A stretch of 64,000 nucleotides of DNA from Chitinophaga hostae (lineage in GTDB: Bacteria; Bacteroidota; Bacteroidia; Chitinophagales; Chitinophagaceae): contig NZ_JAGTXB010000007.1 of the NCBI RefSeq assembly GCF_018224885.1, positions 310,001-374,000 of the forward strand. The letters are read 5' to 3'. Under the pieces are notes generated by a model, which did not search any database, was not told the origin of the DNA, and worked only from the letters and a program-made list of their open reading frames with translations. Position 1 is the stretch's first letter; every line of letters begins with the position of its first letter. A program made the position numbers and the translations under genes. This document shows positions 6,720 to 14,633 of the stretch, one piece after another.

Positions 6720-9350
6720 CTAACGGCTAATCGTTAAAAGCTGGCGCAACACATTATTGCCGTACACTTCTATCAACGCACCACCATTAGCTGCTACAGC
6801 AGCGCCGCTTACGGTAATGGTCCGCTGTTCTCCCGGCAATACGGAAACATAGTTATCGCTGTAAAACACGGGCAATACTCTTTTCTTCGTTTGTGCATCG
6901 ACCAGCGATATACGGTTAAAAAATGCAACAGGGCCACCAGCGGGGTTATTGATGGTAACAAGAACACTGTCGGCATTTGTTTTACGGGCAGTTATTTTCA
7001 CCGATGCCGGCAACAGGTGCTGCAACCCGGAATAGTTGCCCGTGGCATCCGGCAGCCAGTAAAGATTTTCATCTACTGCCTGTTGTTGGGTATTAAGGAG
7101 ACGGAGAGAAAAGAATGCGCCTTCTTTTTCGCTTAATTTGTCCAGCACTGCTTTCACGGACATAAATTTCTGTACGGTGGCGGGTCCGGCTTCCACAAAT
7201 ACCTGCGACAATAACGAATCGTGTCCGTGCATATCATAAACTTTCAGTTCCAGCATCAGGTCACGGGCGTAGCTGAAGGTATTGTTTACGGCCATCACCA
7301 TGCCATCGGTGGGATCGTACATCACATGCAGCGGAGCCGCTCCCTTGCGGGTGCCATACAAACAGGCATTAGGATCCAGGTAGTAGTCATACATCTGGCC
7401 CCGGAGCGCGGTCCATGGATTCTGGGTTTTCCAGATGATCACACCGGTATACCAATCCCACATATGAGAACTGAACCCTTCCATCAAACCGCGGTACTGG
7501 TCGTAGTTGACCAGCTGCGCTTTGTCGGCCCAGGCTTTCAGATCAGTGGTCTTACCATAGGGATCGATCGATTTATTATAGGCAATATATTTATGATAAT
7601 CCCATAGACTGTCTATCTTGCCGGGTTTCAGATCCGGTGGCACCTGGTTGGCTACCGGTAAAAATCTTTCCAGCGATTCATAGTCCCCCACCCCTACGGA
7701 GCCTACTTCCGAATTAAACGGGAAAGTGCGATAGCTCCAGAAATAAGGGACAGACTGGATACCATAGGGTCCGTCTCCATTGCCGCCAATGCCGTTATAC
7801 GACATACTGTCGGAGTTGGAGTAATCGAAAAAATAGCGGGTACCGTCCAATGCCGGGAGAATAGCATCTTTCATGGCATGAAAAATATCTGCCGGAGGCG
7901 TAATTTCATTACCACCACACCAGAATGCCAGGGAAGGATAGTTACGCAACATTTTTACCTGGTCGGCCACGCTTTCCAGGAACAGCTGGTGGTTATCGGG
8001 ATACTTGCGGCGGGTCCACTGGTCATCTTTTTTCATCGGATCCTGCCATCTGCCATTACAGTCGCCCGACATCCAGAAGTCCTGGAATACCAGCAAACCA
8101 TACTTATCACAGGCTTCGAAAAATTCCGGCCGCTCTGTCAGGCTGCCGCCCCATATCCTGATCAGGTTGAGGTTCATATCGCGGTGAAAGCGTACTTCCG
8201 CATCGTATCGTTCTTTGCTGAAGCGGAACATCGCATCGGAGGTGATCCAGTTGCCACCTTTGATAAAAATTTTCTGCCCATTCACCGCAATTTCGCGGCT
8301 GCGGGTATGTGTATTCCAGCTGGTTTGAATTTCGCGGACACCAAATTCCACCTCTTCCACATCATCCTGTTTTCCGTTATTGAGGAATTGCAACTGCAGC
8401 TGGTATAAATGCTGCGGACCATATCCTGCCGGCCACCACAGGGAAGGCTGTTTCAGCAACAGGTCCGGCAGCTGGATGGTAGTTACCGCATGTGGCGCCA
8501 GGGTTACCTTCTGTTGAATCGTGTTGCCGGCCAGCGTATAGCGCAGGGTGCCGGCGATACTTTTAGCGCCGGCATTTTCCAGCGTTGCAGATACCAGGAT
8601 GATAGCCGGCGCCTGGGCGCCCCCGGGTTTCCTGGTACCGGGTACCCGGGTAATGATATGCGGATCTTTAATCCTTACCGCACCTGTTTTCTCGATGGTT
8701 ACCTTATCCCAGATACCGGTGTTGCGGTCGCGCATAGGCTGTATCCAGTCCCACCCTGCGGTATACTGCGGACCCACATTCCTGGCAATAGTGCCATCGC
8801 CGCCCTGACCGCCGTTTGGATTGCCGGGAAACTCCGGCGGATACACGATCACGGCCAGCCGGTTTTTGCCGCTTTTTGCCAGCCAGGGCGTAATGTTGTA
8901 AGACTGGCGCAGGTAAGCGCCGAAGTGGGTAGCAGCAGTTATTTTATGTCCATTCAGGAAAATGTCGCAGCCATCGTTTACACCTCTGAAATGCAGCCAT
9001 ACCTGGGCATTGCCGGCAGGAGCCTTTTCAGGGAAGTCTTTTACAAACCAATAGGTATAGTGGTTGCGGCCCGTATGATAGATATCAGGAATCCGTTCGT
9101 TGTTCATCCCATACATCGGATCCGGTACCTGCTTATTATCCAGCAACGTGGTTAATACCGTACCCGGCACTGTGGCGGCTGTCCAGCCGGACAGGCGGTA
9201 ACCGGGATCTGAAATCTGTTGTCCTGTTGCCTGTATCCCGGCAATGTTCCTGCATTGCCATCCGCTGTTAAGTTCATATTTTTCCTGCGCTGATAATTTC
9301 AAAAAAGCCATTAGCAGCAGGCAGGAGATCACTGATTTCCGAAACATCAT
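6720..9350 (-). CDS. Secreted glycoside hydrolase family 2, exo-beta-glucosaminidase / endo-beta-mannosidase type
   Basis: 876 residues with a signal peptide (MMFRKSVISCLLLMAFLKLSAQ). Domain order: jelly-roll sugar-binding domain (about 25-210, with LHFRGVNDGCDIFLNGH), Ig-like domain (about 220-340), TIM barrel (about 345-680) and C-terminal Ig-like domains. The barrel carries GQKIFIKGGNWITSDAMF, the acid/base region AFWCGGNEI with Glu near 482, and a nucleophile candidate in FNSEVGS. The sequence GVIIWKTQNPWTALRGQMYD is shared with the mannosylglycoprotein endo-beta-mannosidase and exo-beta-D-glucosaminidase branch of GH2 rather than beta-galactosidases. Likely targets are therefore N-glycan core mannose or chitosan-derived glucosamine; these cannot be separated by eye. 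Confidence 0.88.
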   Translation of the reverse strand: MMFRKSVISCLLLMAFLKLSAQEKYELNSGWQCRNIAGIQATGQQISDPGYRLSGWTAATVPGTVLTTLLDNKQVPDPMYGMNNERIPDIYHTGRNHYTYWFVKDFPEKAPAGNAQVWLHFRGVNDGCDIFLNGHKITAATHFGAYLRQSYNITPWLAKSGKNRLAVIVYPPEFPGNPNGGQGGDGTIARNVGPQYTAGWDWIQPMRDRNTGIWDKVTIEKTGAVRIKDPHIITRVPGTRKPGGAQAPAIILVSATLENAGAKSIAGTLRYTLAGNTIQQKVTLAPHAVTTIQLPDLLLKQPSLWWPAGYGPQHLYQLQLQFLNNGKQDDVEEVEFGVREIQTSWNTHTRSREIAVNGQKIFIKGGNWITSDAMFRFSKERYDAEVRFHRDMNLNLIRIWGGSLTERPEFFEACDKYGLLVFQDFWMSGDCNGRWQDPMKKDDQWTRRKYPDNHQLFLESVADQVKMLRNYPSLAFWCGGNEITPPADIFHAMKDAILPALDGTRYFFDYSNSDSMSYNGIGGNGDGPYGIQSVPYFWSYRTFPFNSEVGSVGVGDYESLERFLPVANQVPPDLKPGKIDSLWDYHKYIAYNKSIDPYGKTTDLKAWADKAQLVNYDQYRGLMEGFSSHMWDWYTGVIIWKTQNPWTALRGQMYDYYLDPNACLYGTRKGAAPLHVMYDPTDGMVMAVNNTFSYARDLMLELKVYDMHGHDSLLSQVFVEAGPATVQKFMSVKAVLDKLSEKEGAFFSLRLLNTQQQAVDENLYWLPDATGNYSGLQHLLPASVKITARKTNADSVLVTINNPAGGPVAFFNRISLVDAQTKKRVLPVFYSDNYVSVLPGEQRTITVSGAAVAANGGALIEVYGNNVLRQLLTISR

Positions 9351-9389
9351 GTATAATTTTCTGCGGCAGCTAAGGTAACGATGATTGAA

Positions 9390-9664
9390 CAGCTTTTAGC
9401 CATTAGCTTTTAGCTTTTAGTAAAAATGCAGCGGGTTTTGTCTTGCTCAGGATTAGACTGATTTTAGGATTTTCAGGATTTTTACTTATATATTTTATGA
9501 TTATGAAAGATAAAAGGGATAAAAGCAGATATCCGCTTATATCTCCGCCAATCTTTAAGAATCAAAAGAAAAAAATCCTGAAAATCCTAAAATCAGTCTA
9601 ATCCTGAGCAAGACAAAACCCGCTGCATTTTTACTAAAAGCTAAAAGCTAATGGCTAAAAGCTG
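9390..9664. repeat. Long hairpin element, copy A (perfect 94-nt inverted repeat)
   Basis: The arm at 9390-9483 is repeated exactly in inverse orientation at 9571-9664, with an 87-bp spacer. Inner arm parts carry the family motif CAGGATTAGACTGATT followed by 9-nt AGGATTTTN-like units. Outer parts carry 7-nt units of the type GCTTTTA/GCCATTA. The spacer is itself partly self-complementary around a central GATATC and contains a weak form of the core motif AAAGAT...GGATAAAAGCAGATA. It fills almost the whole gap between the GH2 start and the end of the SRPBCC gene. Confidence 0.9.
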
Positions 9665-9667
9665 TAA

Positions 9668-10105
9668 TCACTTTTCCGAGAGTGCTTTTAATTTGTCGAG
9701 GGCTACCGGCCATGTTTTCTCGAAAAATTCCTTGAATGTTTCATCTGACTCCATTTCCACGAGCAGGGAGGTTTTCCCGTTGTCGTCTTTCAGCGTATAG
9801 TTTTCCATGGAGCCCGCCCAGGCTTTTACGGCATCGCTGGTGAGGTCTTCCACCCCATTTTTGATCTCGCCCAGGTGTTTGAACGACATGTACTCACCCG
9901 GTATTTTCCTGGCGATAGAAGATACCATACCGTTATTACTTCCATCGTGAAATAATACACGGCTGCCTTCCTCCCAGTTGGTTTCCACTGCAGAACCCTC
10001 TGCGAATGCGGCAGTCCAGGCAGGATAGGTATCCTTACCCCACAATACTTCCCATACCTTCTGACGGGGAGCGTTAATCGTTGCTTTAAATACTAACTTT
10101 TCCAT
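9668..10105 (-). CDS. SRPBCC (START/Bet v1-like) domain protein
   Basis: 145 residues. N-terminal strand and helix LVFKATINAPRQKVWEVLWG, then YPAWTAAFAEGS, the AHSA1/SRPBCC pattern of an initial strand followed by a helix with a Trp and a W-x-x-F turn. The C-terminal helix EFFEKTWPVALDKLKAL completes the helix-grip fold that surrounds a hydrophobic pocket. The ligand is unknown. It lies 11 bp downstream of the GlxA-type regulator on the same strand, so the two are probably one transcription unit. Its stop is followed at once by long hairpin copy A. Confidence 0.85.
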   Translation of the reverse strand: MEKLVFKATINAPRQKVWEVLWGKDTYPAWTAAFAEGSAVETNWEEGSRVLFHDGSNNGMVSSIARKIPGEYMSFKHLGEIKNGVEDLTSDAVKAWAGSMENYTLKDDNGKTSLLVEMESDETFKEFFEKTWPVALDKLKALSEK

Positions 10106-10116
10106 GACTTATCAGT

Positions 10117-11100
10117 TTACAGGTTAATGGTTTGTTTATTGTATTTGTTCCGGTACTCCAGCGGCGTAAGCCCGGTTACTTTCTTGAAAACAGTTCTGAA
10201 TGCTTTTGTGTCAACATAGCCAACATCATAAATTACTTCGTTTATATTTTTGGTGCTGGTTTCAAAATCTCTCTTAGCTGCTTCTATTTTGATGCGTTGT
10301 ATGTATTCCACCACGGTATTGCCGGTCGATTTCTTAAATCTTCGTTCAAAGGTCCTTCTGCCTATGGCCGTCATATCTGACAGCTGATCCACCGTAATCT
10401 TATCCTGGTAGCTGGCTTCGATAAATTCCTGCGCTTTGCGGATGGGTTCATCGAGGTGGGCTTTTTGTCCTTCGAAGATAATAAAGGGCGACTGGCTTTG
10501 CCGGTCTATATCGATCGCATAACTTTTAGCGGTGAGGATGGCAATATCTCTTCCGGCATATTTCTCTACCAGGTAAACCAGCAGGTTGAGATAGGAATAA
10601 GCGCCTCCGCTGGTGAAGATGCGGCCTTCTTCGGTGATGATCTTATCGTCCATGAGATGTACACCGGGAAACATTTCCCTGAATGCCGGCGCCATTTTCC
10701 AGTGGGTGGCGCAGGGCTTTCCTTCGAGCAACCCCGTTGCAGCGAGGAAAAATGCGCCCAGGCACAAACTGGCCACAGCGGCGCCCTGCTGGTATTGTTG
10801 CTGAATCCAGGGGATAAACTCCTGGTTCAGTGCGGCCGCTTTTTGCTGATCGCCATGCAACGAAGGAATGATGATCAGGTCTGTTTTTTTCACATCTGCG
10901 GCCAATACCTCCGGAGAAATGGTGAATAAGCGATTACGCTGACTCACTTCCGGGGCGAGGCCTACCAGTTGTACTTCAAACATGGGCTCCCTGCCTTTTT
11001 CCGCCAGGAAATTATTCAGTTCCGAGAGGATCTGGTAGCTGCCTTCGATGTTCACCAGGCTGGTGTGTCCGAGTGGAACTAATATGGAGATATGTATCAT
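10117..11100 (-). CDS. GlxA-type transcriptional regulator (DJ-1/PfpI domain plus AraC HTH)
   Basis: 327 residues from MIHISILVPLGH; this start follows AAGGAT, a good ribosome-binding site, and removes ten unlikely residues. Residues 1-200 form a class I glutamine amidotransferase/DJ-1-like fold with the elbow AAVASLCLGAFFLAATGLL (Cys near 113) and a downstream THW. Residues 215-327 carry two AraC helix-turn-helix units: ITVDQLSDMTAIGRRTFERR, then INEVIYDVGYVDTKAFRTVF with the GLTPLEYR end motif. Members are known regulators of carnitine, choline or arginine catabolism; the effector here is unknown. It is divergent from a VOC gene and upstream of the SRPBCC gene. Confidence 0.92.
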   Translation of the reverse strand: MIHISILVPLGHTSLVNIEGSYQILSELNNFLAEKGREPMFEVQLVGLAPEVSQRNRLFTISPEVLAADVKKTDLIIIPSLHGDQQKAAALNQEFIPWIQQQYQQGAAVASLCLGAFFLAATGLLEGKPCATHWKMAPAFREMFPGVHLMDDKIITEEGRIFTSGGAYSYLNLLVYLVEKYAGRDIAILTAKSYAIDIDRQSQSPFIIFEGQKAHLDEPIRKAQEFIEASYQDKITVDQLSDMTAIGRRTFERRFKKSTGNTVVEYIQRIKIEAAKRDFETSTKNINEVIYDVGYVDTKAFRTVFKKVTGLTPLEYRNKYNKQTINL

Positions 11101-11219
11101 ATCCTTAAAAATAAATAATGAATGCCGCATTTTACCTGTGAATTGTCGCTATCTCCCCCCATCATTGTGCCAGCGCCTTACGACTTTTGTGGTATATTTT
11201 TCACCAGCAAATCCGGCAT

Positions 11220-11642
11220 ATGATGACGATGATCCACACCTACCTTACTTTTAATGGCAACTGCCGGGAGGCAATGACTTTTTATAAGGAATGCCTGGGT
11301 GGGGAGTTAACCCTTCAAACTATCGGAGAGTCGCCTATGTCTGTTGATATTCCCTCCTTTATGAAACCTTTTATTCTGCATTCGAGTCTTACCAAAGGAG
11401 CGATGGTGCTCAACGGGTCCGATATGGTGCCTGAAGCGGGTCTTACTGTGGGTAATACCGTTTCGCTGCTGTTAAATTGTAATACCGAAGAAGAAGCAAG
11501 AACCTTTTATTCCCGTCTTTCTGCCAATGGTACCGCCACACACCCGCTGGAAAGCACCTTCTGGGGCGCGTTATTCGGCGGTCTTACAGATAAATTCGGT
11601 ACGCATTGGCTCATCAATTTTGAAGGCAATTCCAAGCAATAA
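11220..11642 (+). CDS. VOC-fold (PhnB-like glyoxalase/bleomycin-resistance) protein
   Basis: About 140 residues starting at one of the clustered Met codons MMTMIHTYL (11220, 11223 or 11229); the first is used here and the choice is uncertain. The fold is the paired beta-alpha-beta-beta-beta module: IHTYLTFNGNCREAMTFYKECLGGEL, then GNTVSLLLNCNTEEEARTFYSRLS, and the closing FGGLTDKFGTHWLINF, which is the PhnB-type end (D-x-F-G-x-x-W). Such proteins often bind a metal or small ligand; activity is unassigned. It ends 2 bp from the convergent second VOC gene. Confidence 0.88.
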   Translation: MMTMIHTYLTFNGNCREAMTFYKECLGGELTLQTIGESPMSVDIPSFMKPFILHSSLTKGAMVLNGSDMVPEAGLTVGNTVSLLLNCNTEEEARTFYSRLSANGTATHPLESTFWGALFGGLTDKFGTHWLINFEGNSKQ

Positions 11643-11644
11643 TA

Positions 11645-12121
11645 TTATTCCCCGTTATAAGCCTTTTCCAATGCAGCGATATCCAGCTTGACCATTTTCA
11701 TCATCGCCTGCATTGCCCTGCCGGATTTTTCGGGATCCTTATCTGAGATCATCTTGTGCAGGCTGGTAGGCGTGATTTGCCAGGATAAGCCGTATTTATC
11801 TTTCAGCCAACCGCACTGTACTTCTTTTCCGCCGTCTGCCGTGAGCCTGCTCCAGTAATAATCCACTTCTTCCTGGTTTTCACAATTTACGATAAAGGAC
11901 ACTGCTTCCGTAAAAGGAAACTGCGGTCCTCCGTTCAGCACCATAAACTGCTGACCTGCCAGTTCAAAAGTGGCAGCGAGCAACAGGCCTTCAGGCATGG
12001 GGCTGCCTTTGCCGTAATAAGATTTGTCGAGTACTTTCGATTGTTTGAAAATACCACTATAAAAATTGATGGCTTCTTCTGCGTTATTGTCGAACCATAA
12101 TGATGGTGTGATCTTTTGCAT
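11645..12121 (-). CDS. VOC-fold protein (PhnB / 3-demethylubiquinone methyltransferase-like)
   Basis: 158 residues from MQKITPSLWFDNNAEEAINF; an upstream in-frame start would add 18 residues without support. The sequence shows FYSGIFKQSKVLD, FELAGQQFMVLNGGPQFPFTEAVSF, then YYWSRLTADGG and CGWLKDKYGLSWQITPTSL, the standard pattern of the PhnB-like VOC family. Despite the family name it is not expected to be a methyltransferase. The C-terminal extension (MISDKDPEKSGRAMQAMMKM) is also typical. A TAnnTTTG element on the minus strand at 12160-12167 (TATCTTTG) is placed for a 30-nt leader. Confidence 0.9.
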   Translation of the reverse strand: MQKITPSLWFDNNAEEAINFYSGIFKQSKVLDKSYYGKGSPMPEGLLLAATFELAGQQFMVLNGGPQFPFTEAVSFIVNCENQEEVDYYWSRLTADGGKEVQCGWLKDKYGLSWQITPTSLHKMISDKDPEKSGRAMQAMMKMVKLDIAALEKAYNGE

Positions 12122-12272
12122 AACGGTGCTTTTTATTTGAATAAGGTTGCTTATCCATACAAAGATACCAGCCACCCCGATCTTATCGACGGTGCATAAG
12201 CGACATTCTAAAGGGGTGCTTGCGACAAATAACAGCTGCGAACAGAGATCACCCGGAACCTGCTATGAAAAA

Positions 12273-12284
12273 GAGAATATTCTC
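12273..12284. promoter_or_regulatory. 12-bp perfect palindrome upstream of the ThuA-like gene
   Basis: GAGAATATTCTC lies 46 bp before the ThuA-like start codon. It could be an operator; no regulator can be assigned. Nothing else was recognised in the 12122-12329 gap beyond the minus-strand promoter element near 12160. Confidence 0.35.
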
Positions 12285-12329
12285 CTTAAATGAATTATTT
12301 TGTATACCTGAATACCTCATTTACTTATT

Positions 12330-13163
12330 ATGAAGCTAAGATTCCACAAAAGCATCCTCCTGCTTATTTTAAGCATGTGTGGCAGCGTTTTCACCCGGGC
12401 GCAGGACATACCACCCAAATTCAGGGTAATTGCCTTCTATACCGCCAAAAATGACCAGGCGCATATCAGTTTTGTACATGAAGCCAACAAATGGTTTCCC
12501 AAAATGGGAGCGCAATATCATTTCAGCTATGACAGTACCAGCAACTGGCAAAACCTGAACGCCGGTTTTTTATCGAAATACCAGGTAGTGATATTCCTGG
12601 ATACCCGCCCCGATGATCCGGCCCAGCGGAAAGCCTTCCAGGCGTACATGGAGCATGGAGGCGGCTGGATGGGCTTCCATTTCTCGGCATTTGCGCTTAC
12701 CCCTTCCGACTTCCCGCAAAACTGGGACTGGTACCACAATACCTTCCTGGGCTCCGGTTCCTACGGCAGCAATACCTGGCGGCCTACCTCAGCTGTATTG
12801 AGGGTAGAAAACCACCAGCATGCCGCCACCAAACAATTACCGGATACATTTTCAGCAGCACCCAATGAATGGTATCGCTGGAGCAACGACCTCCGCAAAA
12901 ATCCCGACATCAATATACTGTTGTCGATAGACTCCAGCAGTTTCCCCTTGGGCACCGGCCCCAAGGCATATGAGATATGGCACAGCGGCTACTACCCGGT
13001 AGTATGGACGAATAAGAAATTCCGGATGATCTACCTGAATATGGGGCATAATGATATTGACTACGAGCACCACACCAATAAAGAACTGTCGTCCACCTTT
13101 GCCAATGAAGCGCAGAATAAGTTGATACTGGATGCCTTACAGTGGCTGGGGACGGGGAAGTAA
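12330..13163 (+). CDS. Secreted ThuA-like domain protein
   Basis: 277 residues with a signal peptide (ends at TRAQ near residue 25). The ThuA-like glutamine-amidotransferase fold is visible: FRVIAFYTAKNDQAHISFVHEANKWF, the YQVVIFLDTRPDD strand, AFQAYMEHGGGWMGFHFSAF in place of the nucleophile elbow, and the end AYEIWHSGYYPVVWTNKKFRMIYLNMGHNDIDY. Family members occur in trehalose or other sugar catabolic operons and as domains of large secreted proteins in Bacteroidota; no reaction is firmly established. A bidirectional terminator follows directly. Confidence 0.88.
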   Translation: MKLRFHKSILLLILSMCGSVFTRAQDIPPKFRVIAFYTAKNDQAHISFVHEANKWFPKMGAQYHFSYDSTSNWQNLNAGFLSKYQVVIFLDTRPDDPAQRKAFQAYMEHGGGWMGFHFSAFALTPSDFPQNWDWYHNTFLGSGSYGSNTWRPTSAVLRVENHQHAATKQLPDTFSAAPNEWYRWSNDLRKNPDINILLSIDSSSFPLGTGPKAYEIWHSGYYPVVWTNKKFRMIYLNMGHNDIDYEHHTNKELSSTFANEAQNKLILDALQWLGTGK

Positions 13164-13203
13164 TAAAAAGCGGTTGCAACATGGTCGCAACCGCTTTTAT
13201 TAC
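13164..13203. terminator. Bidirectional intrinsic terminator between convergent genes
   Basis: AAAAGCGGTTGC (13166-13177) pairs perfectly with GCAACCGCTTTT (13187-13198) across a 9-nt loop, with A and T runs on both sides. It serves the ThuA-like gene on the plus strand and the tail-fibre-like gene on the minus strand. Confidence 0.9.
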
Positions 13204-13217
13204 TTCTTATGTCGGAT

Positions 13218-14399
13218 TTACTTCTTTGAAAGTTGTGTAATGACCTCCTGTTGTTCGGCTACTTTTTTATTTAAGGTATCCACGTTTTTGTTTAGCTGGA
13301 TAATGTACAGGGTCAGTTCCTCTACCTTCTTTAGTAATTGCTTATCAAAATCGCCGAGGTCGAGGCCTTCTTCGGTTACTTCTTTTTCCGAAGGAATACC
13401 GGGTAGGTGATGGCGGGTAGTGACAAAGGCTTCTACTTCCTGCAGGGAGGGCAATTGATAGTTGCTATGAAATACGTAATCAGGCCAGCCTGTTTGTACT
13501 ACTTTAATGCGCCGCGCGCCAAACGTGCCTTCTACTGCAAGCTTATACTTTGGATCCGGATAAGTACCGCCTATTGTCATGTTACCGGAAGTGCCGTCGG
13601 CTATCATATAATAATTAGCCGCCCCTGATCCGTCTACGTTTGCATGGGAGAAATAGAATGCACCTCCGCTTGTTCCCATTCCAAATGACCTTGTGCTCCC
13701 GGCAAATTCCATAGCAGCACCATTAAAGAGCTTTATGGATTTTGTCCAATTATTGGTAGTCCATGTTGGGCCTCCACCGACTACTAAACTGGCCCCTCCT
13801 ACCGGAATGCCAATACTAAGACTTCCAGGTATGCCGATGACGTTAGTTTGCGTAAATAATTTTCTCCCTGATATCTCATTTAATTTGACCAATTGCAATG
13901 TTTCAGATGTGGCATACCCAGTAAATGAAAAATTATTCAGTGTGGCTCCGTTATAAATTTCTACCGCCAGATAGTTTTTGCCATTGAATACTACTGTCAC
14001 CAGCCCTGCCATCTCATTATAAGAGATCAAAGATCCCAGGTTGGCATTATAAGCAGAAGATGTATTTACTTCTATCGTCAACTTTCTATTGTAGGCTCCG
14101 GCAGACCCTCTGATACCGGTAATTTTTCCCATAACATGCCGGTCTGTAATAAGCGTGCCAGTGGTCGAATCATATATTTCGTGAAGTAATAAATAATTGG
14201 CGCCCTGTGAATCTCCCGTCTGGCCAGCAATTGGCCGGTTCACATAATAATTGCGGTTGTTATCAAACACCTGCAAGCGGCTGATAGGCGCTGTTGTTCC
14301 AATACCAATGTTACCAGTATTACCGATCAGGTTAGTCGGCGTTTGTGCATGAACATTCACTGCTGCTAAAATGGCCAGCATACTTAATAATCTTTTCAT
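13218..14399 (-). CDS. Tail-fibre-like secreted protein with C-terminal coiled coil
   Basis: 393 residues with a signal peptide (MKRLLSMLAILAAVNVHAQ). It begins with the repeat-like NTGNIGIGTTAPISRLQVFD found in trimeric fibre proteins. It ends in a conserved Bacteroidota module: YVFHSNYQLPSLQEVEAFV, HHLPGIPSEKEV, LDLGDFDKQLLKKVEELTLY, then a short heptad coiled coil (LNKNVDTLNKKVAEQQEVITQL). This end resembles intramolecular-chaperone regions of phage fibres but no S74 peptidase dyad is evident. Probably a surface fibre of unknown target. The middle (residues 60-270) is glycine- and threonine-rich beta structure. Confidence 0.75.
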   Translation of the reverse strand: MKRLLSMLAILAAVNVHAQTPTNLIGNTGNIGIGTTAPISRLQVFDNNRNYYVNRPIAGQTGDSQGANYLLLHEIYDSTTGTLITDRHVMGKITGIRGSAGAYNRKLTIEVNTSSAYNANLGSLISYNEMAGLVTVVFNGKNYLAVEIYNGATLNNFSFTGYATSETLQLVKLNEISGRKLFTQTNVIGIPGSLSIGIPVGGASLVVGGGPTWTTNNWTKSIKLFNGAAMEFAGSTRSFGMGTSGGAFYFSHANVDGSGAANYYMIADGTSGNMTIGGTYPDPKYKLAVEGTFGARRIKVVQTGWPDYVFHSNYQLPSLQEVEAFVTTRHHLPGIPSEKEVTEEGLDLGDFDKQLLKKVEELTLYIIQLNKNVDTLNKKVAEQQEVITQLSKK

Positions 14400-14454
14400 G
14401 ATTGCTTACTTAAAAAAGGATGTACTTGAATAGGTTTAAGAGGTTTGATGCTAT

Positions 14455-14471
14455 TATACTATTGTAGTATA
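14455..14471. promoter_or_regulatory. Perfect 7-bp hairpin palindrome upstream of the tail-fibre-like gene
   Basis: TATACTA (14455-14461), a 3-nt spacer and TAGTATA (14465-14471) lie 56 bp before the start of the minus-strand gene, in the expected promoter zone. Possible operator. Confidence 0.3.
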
Positions 14472-14580
14472 AACGGGTTAACCAACTACTTTAGGTAAAT
14501 AACAAACTTAATATCCCGGCAAAGAAAGCAAGAAAAAACAAGACTCGCTGTAATACGTTAGTTGTATTCCGGACAATCAC

Positions 14581-14617
14581 AAAAGAGCCGCATAGCTGTA
14601 ACAGATGCGGCTCTTTT
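14581..14617 (-). terminator. Intrinsic terminator of the GH2 gene
   Basis: AAAAGAGCCGCAT pairs perfectly with ATGCGGCTCTTTT across an 11-nt loop, 17 bp beyond the GH2 stop codon, with T residues following in the minus direction. Confidence 0.9.
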
Positions 14618-14633
14618 ATTTACTGTATTATCC

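Noticed and set aside
13218..14399. Prophage origin of the tail-fibre-like gene
   Set aside because: It has a bacterial signal peptide and no other phage genes are adjacent; the C-terminal module is common in ordinary Bacteroidota surface proteins.
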